Shown: positions 34,288 through 47,301, numbered from the stretch's first letter. The stretch is 64,000 nucleotides of DNA from Ampelomyces quisqualis (GCA_018398575.1 JAGTXZ010000011.1:558001-622000); one strand, 5' to 3'. Numbers and translations: made by a program. Notes: a model not told the origin generated them from the sequence alone.

Positions 34288-36400
34288 TAATCTCCTTACT
34301 CTAGCGCTAGGTGCGCTTAGACCTGCGCAACTATTAAAATAAAAATTACTCTACTTAGATCTATTATTCTATACTCTTACTTCTCTTTTTAGGTAGCACT
34401 GTATACTACACTAGCCTTGCCTTCTACACACTTACTTGCGCGTTACCTTTCTTATTAACCTATGCATCTTCTGCGCCTGTGCTGCTATTTGCAAAGATGC
34501 TAAGTCTACGCACTTCTTGTAGTTTTCTAGCTAAGCGTTGTACTGCTAACCCTTTTATTATAAGTTTTACATCTAAGGCGCTAAGCTAGGTCTAGGTATA
34601 TTACTAACTAGTAATAGAATAGACTAGACATTATTATTAAAGCTAAGCTTAACTTGCTATATTGTTTAAGCTACGCTATTACTTAGCTTAAGAGTAATAA
34701 GTCTAAGTGCAAGATTACTTATAGTAGGAGTACTTGCTTTTAGTATAAGAATGCTTACATTACGTATAGGCCTATAAGTTAACTACTATATTCTCTTACT
34801 TTCCTAGTTAATTCTAATTACTTTCTAGATTAATAATTATCTTAAGATTGTAGTTATTTTGCTTTGTAACGCGCTTACTTATAATCTTAAAGTTAAGCAG
34901 CTATTAACGTAGTATATAATTACTAGTCTTTAGTCTAACTTTGTTAATAAGCTTAGAGCTGCTTAGGCAAAGTCTTGTAGTAGTAACAAGTCTAGCTACT
35001 AGAGTCTAACGCGCAAGGTTAACAAAGTTAATATCCTAGTAGACATCTACTAGCTTCTCTAGCAGCTTCTTATTAAGTAAGACACTATTATTTACAAGCT
35101 TAATAATGTTAGCGCTAGCGTACAGCAGCTCTATACTAATATAAGTTCTTCTTAATTTGTTTCTCTTTTGTTAGGGTTTGTTTTCTTAAGGCGTTATATG
35201 CATTTTACTAATATTTAATTAAGCTAAAGAGCACAACATATAGATCTCTAGCGTAGGCTTTTAGGTTTCTTACATTAGCAACGCTCTCTGCACTACTAAT
35301 AGGCTACTCTATTACCTTAATATAATAGAGTCTAATATCTATAAGAAGCCTACATATAACGTAGAAGTATAGGCTAAAACTAATTGTTTAGCAATAGTAA
35401 CTATTGCGCCCTCTAATAGTAGAGAGGTAGGCTCTAGTATATAGTGTCTTTGCTGTAGTTCTTATATAGCGCCTATAGGCAATTTCTATAGTAATAGACT
35501 TTCTTTTATAGTCCTTACCTTTATCCTATTACTAAGCCTAGACTTTGTAAAACTAATCTTATATTCTTTAATACTGCTTATACATTAGACTAGATGTTGC
35601 GCTCTATATCTTAGGCTTATAAGTTTTTATAGCTCTACTTCTATTGCAAACGTTATTATTCTTGCTAGTCCTTATAGTCTAGCGCAGTCTAAGTATTAGA
35701 ATCTTATACTCTTTTTTTAGGTTTTTCTAAACTCTCTAAAGATTTATGTTACGCTATATCTTAACTAACTATTGCTTAGCTTAAGTAGCTAGATCTTTAG
35801 AGTTAATCTAGGCTCTTTCTCTTATATTCTTTAGCTATTAATTTATTAACGCTAAGCTTCTAGACTCTTTTCTCTCTATTCTTAGGTTATTCTAAGTAGT
35901 TAGTAGGACTATTATATTAGTTCTTAGGTATTAGTATTTAGGTTCTTTGTATTTAGTTTTTAAGAATAGTTAACTGCTAGTTATATCCTTGCTGTTAACT
36001 AGTTAGAGCTGTTACAAGTTAGCTAATAGAATAGATATAAGTATCTTCTTTCTTTTCTACTCTTTACTAAAGCTCTTAGTCTTAGGCTTTGTCTATTACA
36101 GTATTTTTACATTTTTTTTATTAGTTACTCTCTAGCGTTAGGCATTGTTTCTAAATGCAACTAAGTGCACTACTGTATTATTTCTTATGCCTCTAGTTCT
36201 TCTTATACTTGTCCTAAGTTTATTCTTTTTCTATAAATCTCTTCTATACATAATGCTGTTATCTCTTCTAGTATTACTATACGTAACTACAGCTTTCTTT
36301 TCTACTCTTTTTCTCTGCTAATATGTTTTATTTAGTAGTTAGAGTAGGTAGTTACTCTACTAATAGCCTATTTAAGTCTTGTTATATCTCTATATTATTT
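34288..36400 (+). other. Family 2 extra 3' segment (element 2), possible plus-strand ORF
   Basis: About 2.1 kb between the pol chromodomain and the LTR, more than gypsy elements usually have there. On the plus strand a long frame with only TAA/TAG interruptions can be followed. It includes a Cys/Lys-rich stretch near 34.65-34.75 kb (NKSKCKIT) whose Cys pattern is clearer in the copy at 31.76-31.86 kb. Coding is uncertain because all frames of RIPed DNA lack TGA. Confidence 0.35.
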
Positions 36401-36439
36401 ATCTACTTAGTAAGAGCTATAGTGTTAGCAATATTTACT

Positions 36440-39400
36440 TACAGTTTTTATATTAGTTCTGCGTATCTTACCTATTTTACTAGGTATTATAGCTATATGC
36501 CTTACTCTTTCTTCTTCTATTATTCTGCAAGAATATAGTTAATAAGGTACTTATTATTAGCTTTATCTTTACTTACTACTATTACTTCTAGTTGCTAGTT
36601 ATTAGACTCTTAGTGTAAGAGTAGATTCTTTACATTAAGCTAGAGGCAGTTAATATAGAATCTTAGGTACACCTTAAAAGGTACGCTTAGTTCTACAACG
36701 TAGAAAGAGATAACCTTTATAACTATATACTTTTTATTCTTCTAATCTAGTTTTTTTAAAAGTCTTTTGTTAGATATAAAGCAACTATACTAGAGCTATA
36801 CTTTGTCTTCTATATAGAGCTCTAGAGCTTTCTATCTATAGCAATTAGCCTAGCGCTCTTATTCTTACTGTAATTCTACTATCTTTACTTATACATAGTC
36901 TATTATTTCTTTTATCTTAGTTACTATTACTTTAGTAGTAGCTCTTTTATTATTGCTAGACTAGTGCTAGTTCTCTACAGTCTATTCTAAGTCTAACTAA
37001 ATAGAGTCTGTGTTATACCTATACTAGAGGAAGAATAGGCTAACGCCTATAGACGCTGTATTTTGTCTAGCTATTGCAATTTGTGCTAGTAGGCATAGAG
37101 TAGCCTAGTTTAACTAATCCTAGTTTACAAAAGCTCTTAAGTAGGCTTCTACTATACTATTTATTTGCTCTATAGCGCTATCTGTCTAGAAGTAGTATAC
37201 TGTTAAGACTCTTCTTTGTATTCTAAGCTTATTATAGAGTAATAACTAGAATTTGCTTACAAATTATAACTTTTTATTAGACACTATAGCGTCTAAGAGC
37301 TAGTAGTACGCAACTACCTATTTAATAAATACCTTAACTATAGTAGAAACTTCTAGGTCTAGAATAGGCACAAGCACTGCGTTTTTACTTAGCTAGTTAG
37401 TAACTACTATAAGGTGTAACATTCTGTAGCTTAGTAGAAGGCCTATAATAAAGTCTACTAATAATTCCTTTTATATTTAGACTAGAAGTAAGAGTAGGTA
37501 TAGTAGTTCTTGTTTAAGTTCTCTCTAAGGCTTTGTTTTACTATACACTGCGTAGTTTTAGACAAACTACTAGATACTTAAGGACATTTTAGGCTAAAAG
37601 TAGTCTTTAACTAATATTATATATGTGTTTTCTTTACCTAGGTGCTTAGTAATTAAAGAGTTATATACTTTTAAAATAATATATGTTTACAGGTTTATAT
37701 ATTCTAGCACCTATTTGCGCTTTCTATAGAGTAGGCGTCCTAAGTTATTTAAGCTACACTCTACTAAGAAAACTTTTAGGCTTAGATGCAGAGGGAATTT
37801 TTGCTGTCCTGTTCTAACAGCGTTAACTACTAATTAGTAGGCTTTATCTATACAAACAGCCTATTCCTATAATTTCTTAATAGCAGGCTCTATTAGTTCT
37901 TTAGAGTGTTTATTTGTGTAAGGACTTTGCCTAAGTGTAGTCTTGCATAGTACTATAGTTTCTTTAGTAGTATCTAGAGTGTTTTCTGCTACAGAAGGCT
38001 TTTTAGCGCTTTAGTTATAAGTAACGTTCTCTTTCCTTAACACAGTATCTTTATCTGCAAGCACGTTTTAGAGTGCTCTCTTTTTAACTATAGAGTAATC
38101 TTTAGCATTTTAGCTTTAGGCAACGTCTCTTTCTCTTAACGCAGCGTCTTTATCTATAAGCTTATTTTAGAGCTACTCTATTTTTTTCTCCTTTTGTTAT
38201 AGTATATTCTTCTGCTAAGCTATAAGAGAAGTAGTTAACGCAGCGTCTTTGTCTGCAAGCACATTTTAGAGCTACTCTATTTCTTCCTTCTCTTGTTATA
38301 GTATATTCTTTTACTAAGCTGCAAGAGAAGTAGTTAATACAGTGTCTTTGTCTATAAGCACGTTTTAGAGCTACTCTATTTCTTTCTTCTCTTGCTGTTA
38401 TATATCCCTCTACTAAGCTATAAGAGAAGTAGTTAACGTAGTATCTTTGTCTGCAAGTACGTTTTAGAGCTACTCTGTTTCTCTTCTCTCTTATTATAGT
38501 AAATCCCTCTGCTAAGCTGCAAAGAAAGTAGTAAGTACTAGATTTTTTTTATCTTTAGTTTCTAAAGCAAAAGTAAATAGTTAAAAGGTCTAGAACTATA
38601 CCTACGCGTCTGCTCTTCTTTAAGGAAGATCTTGTTTTTTCTTAAAAAGAGCATTTGCTCTACTGTTAACGTTTCTTAGGTAGTATTAGAATCTAATATT
38701 AAACGTGCTAAGAAACTCTACCTAGCAGACATATCTTTCTGTTAGCAGTTATATAGTAGCAAAGTATTCTAGGTTCTTATAGTCTATAAGCATAGTAAAA
38801 TACTTTACTTTCTAAAGTTTAGTTTTCTACTACTCTAAGCACTTAACTATAGCTAACAGTTTCTTGTTATAGATAGTATAGTTAGCTTCTACAGCTATAT
38901 TCTTTACTAAGTAGTAAGCTACAGCCTAAAGGCGTCTGTCTTTGCTATATTAAGATAGTACTTCTCTAGTTAACTATCCTAAGGTGTTATACTCTACTAC
39001 TATCTCTAGCTTTATATTAAAGTTTACTAGAGATAGTTCTGCTATAAAAGCTTCTTTTAGCTTATTAAAAAACATCTGTTGTTTAGGGCCCTAGTAGAAG
39101 GCTACGCCTTTCCTAGTTAGTCTAGTTAGTAGAGCAGCTAGCTCTAAGAAGTTTTTTATAAACTATTAGTAGAAGTTAGCAAAGCTAACAAAACTCTAGA
39201 CTCCTTTAACTGTCTTAGGGGGCTTCTAGAAACATATAGCAGCTACTTTCTTAGAGTCTATACTTATTCCTTTCTTAGCCTTAATAATAAATCTAAAGTA
39301 TTTAGTCTTCTTTACGCTAAACTTGCTTTTTCTTACATTAAAGTATAACCCTACTACTCTAAGTCTCTAGATTACTAGCTTTACCTTTTTCTTATAGTCT

Positions 39401-41850
39401 ACCTTAGACCTACTTGTGTATATTAATACGTTGTCTATATAAGCTAAATAGAAACTATCTAAGTGTTCTCTTAGTGTCTAATTAATGTATTTCTAGAATA
39501 TACTTAGGGCGTTTATAAGTCTAAAGGGTGTTACAAGCTACTTATAGAGGCTAAAGCGCGTCTAGAAGGCAGTCTTCTATTTGTCTTCTTTAGTAATCCT
39601 AATCTTATAGAATGCTTAGATAATATCTACTTTAGTAAACTATTTAGCTTTAGTAATCTAGGCTAAGGTCTCTTAGATAAGTAGGAGTAGGTATCTATCC
39701 TTCCTTGTAATTGCGTTAAGGGCCTAGTAGTCTACATAGAACTACAGGCCCTCCTCTAGCTTCTTTACAAATAGGACTAGTATAGAAGCGCTTAACTAGC
39801 TTACTTATATAAAGCTACAGTCTAAGTAAGAAGTAAGCTCTTTTTAGAAAACAAGAAGTTCTTCTCTTAACATGCTGTATAGTAGGCCCTATAGTACTTC
39901 TACAGTCTTTCTATCTTTTTCTACTAGCTTAATAGAATAATTAATAGTAGGTCCTCTTACTAGGGGGAGTTAGTCTGCTTTCTTGCGTAGGAAGGTTTTG
40001 TATTTCTCTTTTAGGTAATCTAAAAGTACTAACCTAGGATCTACTTAGGGCTTAGTTTTTAGGGCCTTTTAGATGTCTACTATTAACGCAGCGTAAAAGT
40101 AGATAGATTTGTCTTTCTAGCCTTATTATAGCTAGGCTAAGTACGCAGCTGCTATAATACTCTACAGTAGAAGAAGTTTCTTTCTCTCTTAGCTTCTAAC
40201 TTACGTCTAAGTAGAGTAGATATATATTAATTTTTTTGCTAGTATAATAGTAACATTGTGCTAGTTTATCTATAGTTAACCTAGGACTAAGTTATATTTC
40301 TTATCTCTATCTAGTTTATAGGCCTATAGTGTCTTCTTATGCTTATTAATGTTAATCTTTATTTAGACAGCTATCTTTATCTAAGACTAGGCTCTAGCAA
40401 TCTTAATAATTTCTCTTAGAGCTATTAACTTACGCTCTAACTTATTTTTATAGATAAACTTAGTTAAAGTTATAGCGTAGGTAAAACACCTAGTGTTAAT
40501 TATTATAGAAGTAACTATTATTTTATTAACAATAGTGTGTATAGTAATAAGTTCTCTATCTAGCTATTTCTTCTAGAATTGTTAAAATCTCTTGTTCTCT
40601 TTTAGTATTATATTACTATACTTTTGTCTACGCCTTTAGACAGAAGTTACTTGTTTTCTAAGCTTAGAGTATCTTTTAACGCGTTCTCTTCTTCTTTACC
40701 TTGTGCTTTAGCTGCTGCAGCCTTAGTAGGTCTTAAAAGTAAAAATAATTTATATTTACTAGCGTAGTGTCCTAACTTGCTATAGTAGAGGTATAAGTTG
40801 TTTTGTCTCTAGTAAAACTGCTCTTCTGCAGTAGCCTACTTAGCTTTCTTTCTTTTAAGGGATTTTCTCTTAGTCCTCTTAGAATATCCTCTTGTAGGTT
40901 CCTAATCTATAGGTTCTCTAACGTTCTATCTTTTAGTGTGCTCGCTACTAAGTTTTACTCTATATAAGTTTTCCTTAATAATTGCTACTCTGTCTATAAA
41001 GTTATAGATTTCCTATTTAGGTTTAGTTTCTATAGAGATTATCTTGTCTTGTAGGTCTAGCTAGATAGCGCTTAGGTACCTTATTTTTAGGTTTACTTTA
41101 TTATCTTCCTTGCCTATGTTATAGGCTAGCCTTATAAACTCTGTATTAAAACTTTAGAGAGAAGACTTGTTTTGTTAGATTGTTTAGAGTTTCCTTTATA
41201 ATCTTTTGTTATGTAGCTTGTTGCTAAATTAGCTGTCTAAGAAGTCCTAAAGTTCTTCTACAGAGCTCTAAGAGTTCTAGGTTACCTAAGACAAGGCTAC
41301 ACTAGCTGCTAACCTCTTAAGGCAGTTAAAGATATAGCCTGCTTAAGAGCCTAGTTTTATACTGTTGTGTTCTAGTTTATACTTTATTTAGGCCTTAAAG
41401 ATGCAGTAATCTTTTTAATCTTCTCTATATAGTTCTAGGTTAAAGACTTTATAAGTCTTTTAGGGCAAGAGGAAGCTTTCTAAAGGGGTTTGTATAAAGC
41501 TAGAGGTTTCTAAGGTTAATTAGGCTGTAAGCCTTACAACTTATTCTTGCAAATTTCTTACTAGCAATACTAAGTCTAGATCTGCGCTTATAGAAGACTT
41601 TTCTTTCCTGTTATTAGAGAGTTTAGCTGCTAGAGAGTTATATACTTCCTACTAAGCGGGCGTTCTCTTAAGGCTATTTAATAGCAATTGTTTCTTAATC
41701 TATTATTCCTCTAGGTCTAGAAAGTTATTAATAATTATCTAATTAAACTTGTCCTTAATAACTAACTTAGGGACACTGTTACGTCTTATATAGATAGCTT
41801 GTACTATTATGTCCTGTACAGTTATAGGAATAGTTACTTATTCTATGCTA
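36440..41850 (-). pseudogene. Family 2 gag-pol, element 2 (RIP-degraded)
   Basis: Minus-strand polyprotein. The CCHC zinc knuckle is near 40.76-40.80 kb. RT is near 39.4-39.8 kb, with the catalytic box now YIDN at about 39,421-39,450. RNase H lies below it. A 33-residue tandem-repeat insert spans 38.04-38.54 kb. Integrase follows (Cys pair NC..C and core near 37.0-37.6 kb), and a chromodomain-like end lies near 36.4-36.6 kb. The reading runs without interruption through the point (36,95x) that corresponds to the TAGAC target in element 1, confirming that element 1 was interrupted there. Confidence 0.85.
38042..38537 (-). repeat. Five 99-bp tandem repeats in pol (33-residue coiled-coil units), element 2
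   Basis: Units start at 38,042, 38,141, 38,240, 38,339 and 38,438, exactly 99 bp apart. On the coding (minus) strand each unit encodes 33 residues of the type EIEQLQNVLADKDA plus a Gln/Glu-rich stretch, with a heptad-like spacing that suggests a coiled coil. They lie between the RT/RNase H and integrase regions. Confidence 0.85.
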
Positions 41851-41897
41851 GAGGTTACTAATAGCCCTTTAGCCTAGTTAGGTTTAACAAATTTAAT

Positions 41898-42115
41898 TGT
41901 AAGGGGCAGACTCTAAGAGTAGATGCTAGGAAATAAAGATGTAAATTTGTGTCCTATCCTAATTGTTACCTAAAGGGTTTTTATAGTCTAAAGAATTTTT
42001 AGTGTTCTAGTCTAAAACGTTTTTAGTATTCTAGTCTAGAGCGTTTTTAGTGTTCTGGTTTAAAGAGCCAAGGTTTTTCTGTAACTAAGGACTAACTAGG
42101 CAGCAGCCTGTTACA
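41898..42115 (-). repeat. Family 2 element 2, right (5') LTR
   Basis: 218 bp, same orientation as the element 1 LTRs, ending TGTTACA next to TSD TAGAC. One T is missing from the TGTTAAGG start. Confidence 0.93.
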
Positions 42116-42120
42116 TAGAC

Positions 42121-45100
42121 TAGTACTAGTTTTCTATAGTCTATTCTAGGTCTAACTAAATAGGGTCTATATTATACCTATACTAGAAGAAGAATAGGCT
42201 AACGCTTGTAAACGCTGTATTTTGTCTAGCTATTACAATTTGTGCTAGTAGGCATAGAGTAGCCTAGTTTAACTAATCCTAGTTTATAAAAGCCTTTAAG
42301 TAGGCTTCTACTATACTATTTATTTACTTTATAGCGCTATCTGTCTAAGAGTAGTATACTATTAAGACTCTTCTTTATATTCTAAGCTTATTATAAAGTA
42401 ATAACTAGAATTTGCTTATAAATTATAACTTTCTATTAGATACTATAGCGTCTAAGAGCTAGTAGTACGCAACTACTTGTTTAATAAATGCCTTAACTAT
42501 AGTAAAAACTTCTAAGTCTAGAATAGGCACAAGCACTGTGTTTTTACTTAGCTAGTTAGTAACTACTATAAGGTATAACATTTTATAGCTTAGCAAAAGG
42601 CCTATAATAAAGTCTACTAATAATTTTTTCTATATTTAGACTAAAAGTAGAAGTAGGCATAGTAGTCTTTATTTAAGTTTTTTCTAAGGCTTTGTTCTGC
42701 TACATACTGCGTAGTTCTAGACAAACTACTAAATACTTAAAGACATTCTAGGCTAAAAGTAGTCTCTTGCTAATATTATGTATATATATTTTCTGCCTAG
42801 GTGCCTAGTAATTAGAGAGTTATATACTTCTAAAATAATATGCGTTTATAAGTTTACGTATTCTAGCACCTATTTACGCTTTCTATAGAGTAGGTATCCT
42901 AAGTTATTTAAGCTATATTCTGCTAGGAAAACTTTTAGGCTTAGATGCAGAGAGAATTTTTGCTATCCTATTCTAACAGCGTTAACTGCTAATTAGTAAG
43001 CTTTATTTATATAAACAGCCTATTTCTATAATTTCTTAATAGTAGGCTCTATTAGTCCTTTAGAGCGTTTATTTATGTAGAGACTTTACTTAAGCATAGT
43101 TTTGCATAGTACTACAGTTTCTTTAGTAGTATCTAGAGTATTTCTTGCTATAGAAAGCTTTTTAGCGCCTTAGTTATAGGCAACGTTTTTCTCTCTTAAC
43201 GCAGCGTCTTTGTCTGTAAGCACGTTTTAGAGCGCTCTCTTTTTAACTGTAGAGTAATCTTCTACATTCTAGCTTAAGTAACGTCTCTTTTTCTTAACGC
43301 AGCGTCTTTATCTGCAAGCTTATTTTAGAGCTACTTTGTTTTTTCTTTCCTTTATTATAGTATATTCTTCTACTAAGCTGCAAGAAAAGTAGTTAACGCA
43401 GTATCTTTGTCTACAAGTACGTTTTAGAGCTACTCTATTTTTTTCTTCTTCTGCTATAGTATATCTCTCTGCTAAGCTGCAAAGAAAGTAGTTAACATAG
43501 TATCTTTATCTATAAGTACGTTTTAGAGCTACTCTATTTCTCTTCTTCTCTATTATAGTAAATCCTTCTACTAAGCTATAAAGAAAGTAGCAAGTACTAG
43601 ATCTTCTTTATTTTTAGTTTCTAAAGTAAAAGTAAATAGTTAGAAGGTCTAGAACTATACCTGCGCGTCTGCTCTTCCTTAGAGAAGATTTTGTTTTTTC
43701 TTAGAAAGAGTATCTGCTCTGCTGTTAACGTTTTCTAGGTAGTATTAGAATCTAACATTAAACGTACTAAGAAACTCTGCCTAGTAGACATATCTTTCTA
43801 TTAGTAGTTATATAGTAGCAAAGTATTCTAGGTTCTTATAGTCTATAAGTATAGTAAAATACTTTACTTTTTAAAGTTTAGTTTTCTACTGCTCTAGGCA
43901 CTTAACTATAGCTAACAGTTTCTTATTATAAATAGTATAGTTAGCTTCTGCAGCTATGTTCTTTACTAAGTAGTAAGCTATAGCCTAGAGGCGTCTATCC
44001 TTGCTATATTAAGACAGCACCTCTTTAGTTAACTATTCTAAGGCGTTATATTCTACTACTATCTCTAGCTCTATATTAAAGTTTACTAGGGATAGTTCTA
44101 CTATAAAAGCTTCTTTTAGCTTATTAAAGAATATCTGTTGTTTAGGGCTCTAGTAGAAGGCTACGCCTTTTCTAGTTAGTCTAGTTAGTAGAGTAGCTAG
44201 CTCTAAGAAGTTTCTTATAAACTATTAGTAGAAGTTAGCAAAGCTAACAAAACTCTAGACTTCTTTAACTATCTTAAGAGGCTCCTAGAAACGTATAGCA
44301 GCTACTTTCTTAAAGTCTATACTTATTTCTTTCTTAGCCTTAATAATAAATCTAAAGTATTTAGTCTTCTTTATGCTAAACTTACTTTTTCTTACATTAA
44401 GGTGTAACTCTGCTACTCTAAGTTTCTAGATTACTAGCTTTACCTTTTTCTTATAGTCTACCTTAAACCTGCTTATGTATATTAACACGTTGTCTATATA
44501 AGCTAAACAGAAATTATCTAAGTATTTCCTTAGTGTCTAATTAATATATCTCTAGAACGTACTTAGAGTGTTTGCAAGTCTAAAGGGTATTATAAGCTAC
44601 TTATAGAAGCTAAAGCACGTTTAGAAGGCAGTCTTCTATTTATCTTCTTTAGTAATCCTAATCTTATAGAATGCTTAGATAACATCTACTTTAGTAAACT
44701 ATTTAGCTTTAGTAATTTAGGCTAAGGTCTCTTAGATAAGTAGAAGTAGGTATCTATTCTTTCTTATAATTATATTAAGGGCCTAGTAGTCTACATAGAA
44801 CTGCAGGCCTTTCTCTAGCTTCTTTACAAATAGGACTAGTGTAAAGGCACTTAACTAGCTTACCTATATAAAGCTACAGTCTAAGTAAGAAGTAAGCTCT
44901 TTTTAGAGCATAAGAAGTTCTTTTCTTAATATACTGTATAGTAGGCTCTATAGCACCTCTGTAATCTTTTTATCTTTTTCTACTAGCTTAATAGAATAAT
45001 TAATAGTAGGTCCTCTTACTAGAGGGAGTTAGTCTGCTTTCTTGCGTAGGAAAGTTTTGTATTTTCCTTTTAGGTAATCTAAAAGCACTAACCTAAAGTC

Positions 45101-46900
45101 TACTTAGAGCTTAGTTTTTAGAGCCTTCTAGATATCTACTATTAACGCAGCGTAAAAGTAGATAGATTTGTCCTTCTAGCTGCGTTGTAGCTAGGCTAAG
45201 TACGCAGCTGTAGTAATATTCTATAGTAAGAGAAGTTTTCTTTTCTTCTAGCTTCTAACTTGCGTTTAAGTAGAGTAGATGTATATTAATTTCTTTGCTA
45301 GTGCAATAGTAACATTATACTAGTTTATCTATAGTTAACTTAGAACTAGGTTATATTCTTTGTCTCTGTCTAGTTTATAGGCCTATAGTATCTTCTTGTA
45401 CTTATTAATGTTAATTCTTATCTAGATAGCTGTCTTTATCTAAGACTAGGCTCTAGCAATCCTAATAATTTCTTTTAAAGTTATTAACTTACACTTTAAC
45501 TTATTTTTGCAGATAAACTTAGTTAAAGTTATAGCATAAGTAAGACACTTAGTGTTAATTATTATAGAAGTAACTGTTATTTTATTAACAATAGTATGTA
45601 TAGTAATAAGTTTTCTATCTAGCTATTTCTTCTAAAATTAATAAAATCTCTTGTCTTTTTTTAGTGTTGTGTTACTATACTCTTGTCTGCGCCTTTAGAC
45701 AAGAGTTACTTGTTTTCTAAGCTTAGGGTGTCTTCTAACATATTCTCCTCTTCCTTACCTTGTGCTTTAGCTAACGCAGCTTTAGCAGGTTTTAAAAGTA
45801 AAGACAATTTGCATTTACTAGCGTAGTGTCCTAACTTACTGCAGCAAAGGTATAAGTTGTTTTGCCTCTAGTAGGACTACTCTTTTGCAGTAGCCTACTT
45901 AGCTTTCTTTCTCTTAGGAGATTTTCTCTTAGTCTTTCTAGAATGTCCCCTTGTAAGTTCCTAATCTATAAGTTTTCTAGCGTTCTGTTTTTTAGTGTAC
46001 TTACTACTAAGTTTTGCCTTGTATAAGTTTTCCTTAATAATTACTACTCTGTCTATAAGGTTATAGATCTCCTATTTAGGTTTAGTTTTTACAGAAATTA
46101 TCTTATCTTGTAAGTCTAGCTAGATAGCGCTTAGGTACCTTATTTTTAGGTTTGCTTTGTTATCTTTCTTACCTGTATTATAGGCTAGCCTTATAAACTT
46201 TGCGTTAAAGCTCTAAAGAAAAGATTTATTCTGTTAGATTATTTAGAGTTTTCTTTATAATCTTTTGTTGTGTAGCTTGTTGCTAAATTAGTTATTTAGA
46301 AAGTCCTAAAGTTCTTCTACAAAGCCCTAAGAGTTCTAAGTTACCTAAGATAAGGCTATACTAGCTGCTAACTCCTTAAGGTAGTTAAAAATATAGCCTA
46401 CTTAAAAGCCTAGTTCTGCGCTGTTATGTTCTAGTTTGTACTTTATTTAGGCTTTAAAGATGCAGTAGTCTTTTTAATTTCTTTTGTACACTTCTAGGTT
46501 AAAGACTTTATAAGTCTTTTAGAGTAGAAGAAAGCTTTCTAAGGGAGTCTGTATAAAGCTAGAGGTTTCTAGAGTTACTTAGGCTGTAAGCCTTACAACT
46601 TGTTCCTGCAGATTTCTTACTAGCAATACTAAGTCTAGATCTGCGCTTATAGGAGACTTTCTTTTTCTATTGTTAGAGGGTCTAGCTACTAGGAAGTTAT
46701 ATACTTCTTGCTAGGCGGGCGTTCTCTTAAGGCTATTTAATAGCAATTGTTTCTTAATCTATTATTCTTCTAAGTCTAAGAAGTTGTTAATAATTATCTA
46801 ATTAAACTTGTCTTTAATAACTAACTTAAGGACACTATTATGTCTTATTTAGATAGCTTATACTATTATGTCCTGTACTGTTATAGAAATAGTTACTTAT
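42121..46900 (-). pseudogene. Family 2 gag-pol, element 1, 5' segment (RIP-degraded)
   Basis: Co-linear with element 2: zinc knuckle with intact C..C....H....C spacing near 45.80-45.84 kb, RT box near 44,480-44,510, tandem repeats at 43.2-43.6 kb, and integrase core near 42.2-42.8 kb. It is cut at TAGAC (42,116) by element 2 and resumes at 34,062. Stops are TAA/TAG. Confidence 0.82.
43201..43595 (-). repeat. Four tandem repeats of about 99 bp in pol, element 1
   Basis: Units start at about 43,201, 43,299, 43,398 and 43,497. They are homologous to the array at 38.0 kb, but with four units instead of five and one 1-bp deletion. Confidence 0.82.
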
Positions 46901-46956
46901 TCTATGCTAAAGGTTACTAATAGCCCTTTAGCCTAGTTAGGTTTAACAAATTTAAT

Positions 46957-47174
46957 TGTTAAGGGGCAGACTCTAAGAGTAGATACTAGGAAATAAAGAC
47001 GTAAATTAGTGTCCTATCCTAATTGTTACCTAAAGAGTTTTTATAGTCTAGAGGATTTTAGTGTTCTAGTCTAGAACGTTTTTAGTGTTCTGGTCTAGAG
47101 CGTTTTTAGTGTTCTAGTTTAGAGAGCTAAGGTTTTTCTGTAACTAAGGACTAACTAGGCAGCAGCCTGTTACA
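46957..47174 (-). repeat. Family 2 element 1, 5' LTR
   Basis: 218 bp, same orientation as the LTR at 31,176, with TSD TATAT directly to its right and the same three 24-bp units inside. Confidence 0.93.
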
Positions 47175-47301
47175 TATATATATAAGGCTAGCCCTTAGTA
47201 TACTACTTTTTTATACTCTTCTCCTACACATTTGTATACCTATAGCTATCTAACTGCCTTTCTAATTTAATTGCTAGCTAACTGTTTTGCAGATATATAT
47301 A

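Larger units (their letters stand above)
34068..42115 (-). mobile_element. Ty3/gypsy family 2, element 2, with LTRs in inverted orientation
   Basis: 8,048 bp flanked by a perfect 5-bp duplication TAGAC (34,063-34,067 and 42,116-42,120), inserted in element 1. The interior is co-linear with element 1. The right LTR (41,898-42,115) has the normal orientation, but the left one (about 34,068-34,287) is its reverse complement, so both outer termini read TGTAACAGG inward. Gag, RT, integrase and chromodomain are on the minus strand. Fully RIPed. Confidence 0.9.
31176..47174 (-). mobile_element. Ty3/gypsy family 2, element 1, hosting element 2
   Basis: Outer LTRs at 31,176-31,393 and 46,957-47,174 (218 bp each, same orientation) with a perfect 5-bp duplication TATAT (31,171-31,175 and 47,175-47,179). 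It sits in family 1 copy 2 between its 3' LTR and the antisense ORF. Net of the element at 34,068-42,115 it is about 7.95 kb. Gag-pol reads on the minus strand. The insertion point of element 2 (TAGAC) lies in the integrase C-terminal region. Confidence 0.93.

Noticed and set aside
36323..36538. 71-codon open frame inside the AT-rich block
   Set aside because: Chance frame in RIPed DNA, within the family 2 extra segment and overlapping the pol chromodomain on the other strand; low-complexity Tyr/Ser/Ile-rich composition and no homologue in the other copy.
38042..38537. CRISPR-like regular repeat array
   Set aside because: Units are contiguous 99-bp repeats in phase with the pol frame and without spacers, in a eukaryotic retrotransposon.
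31176..47174. Tandem or segmental duplication to explain the repeated 2.7 kb and 4.9 kb units
   Set aside because: The TAGAC and TATAT duplications show that one complete element lies inside another of the same family, which explains both repeats without a tandem duplication.
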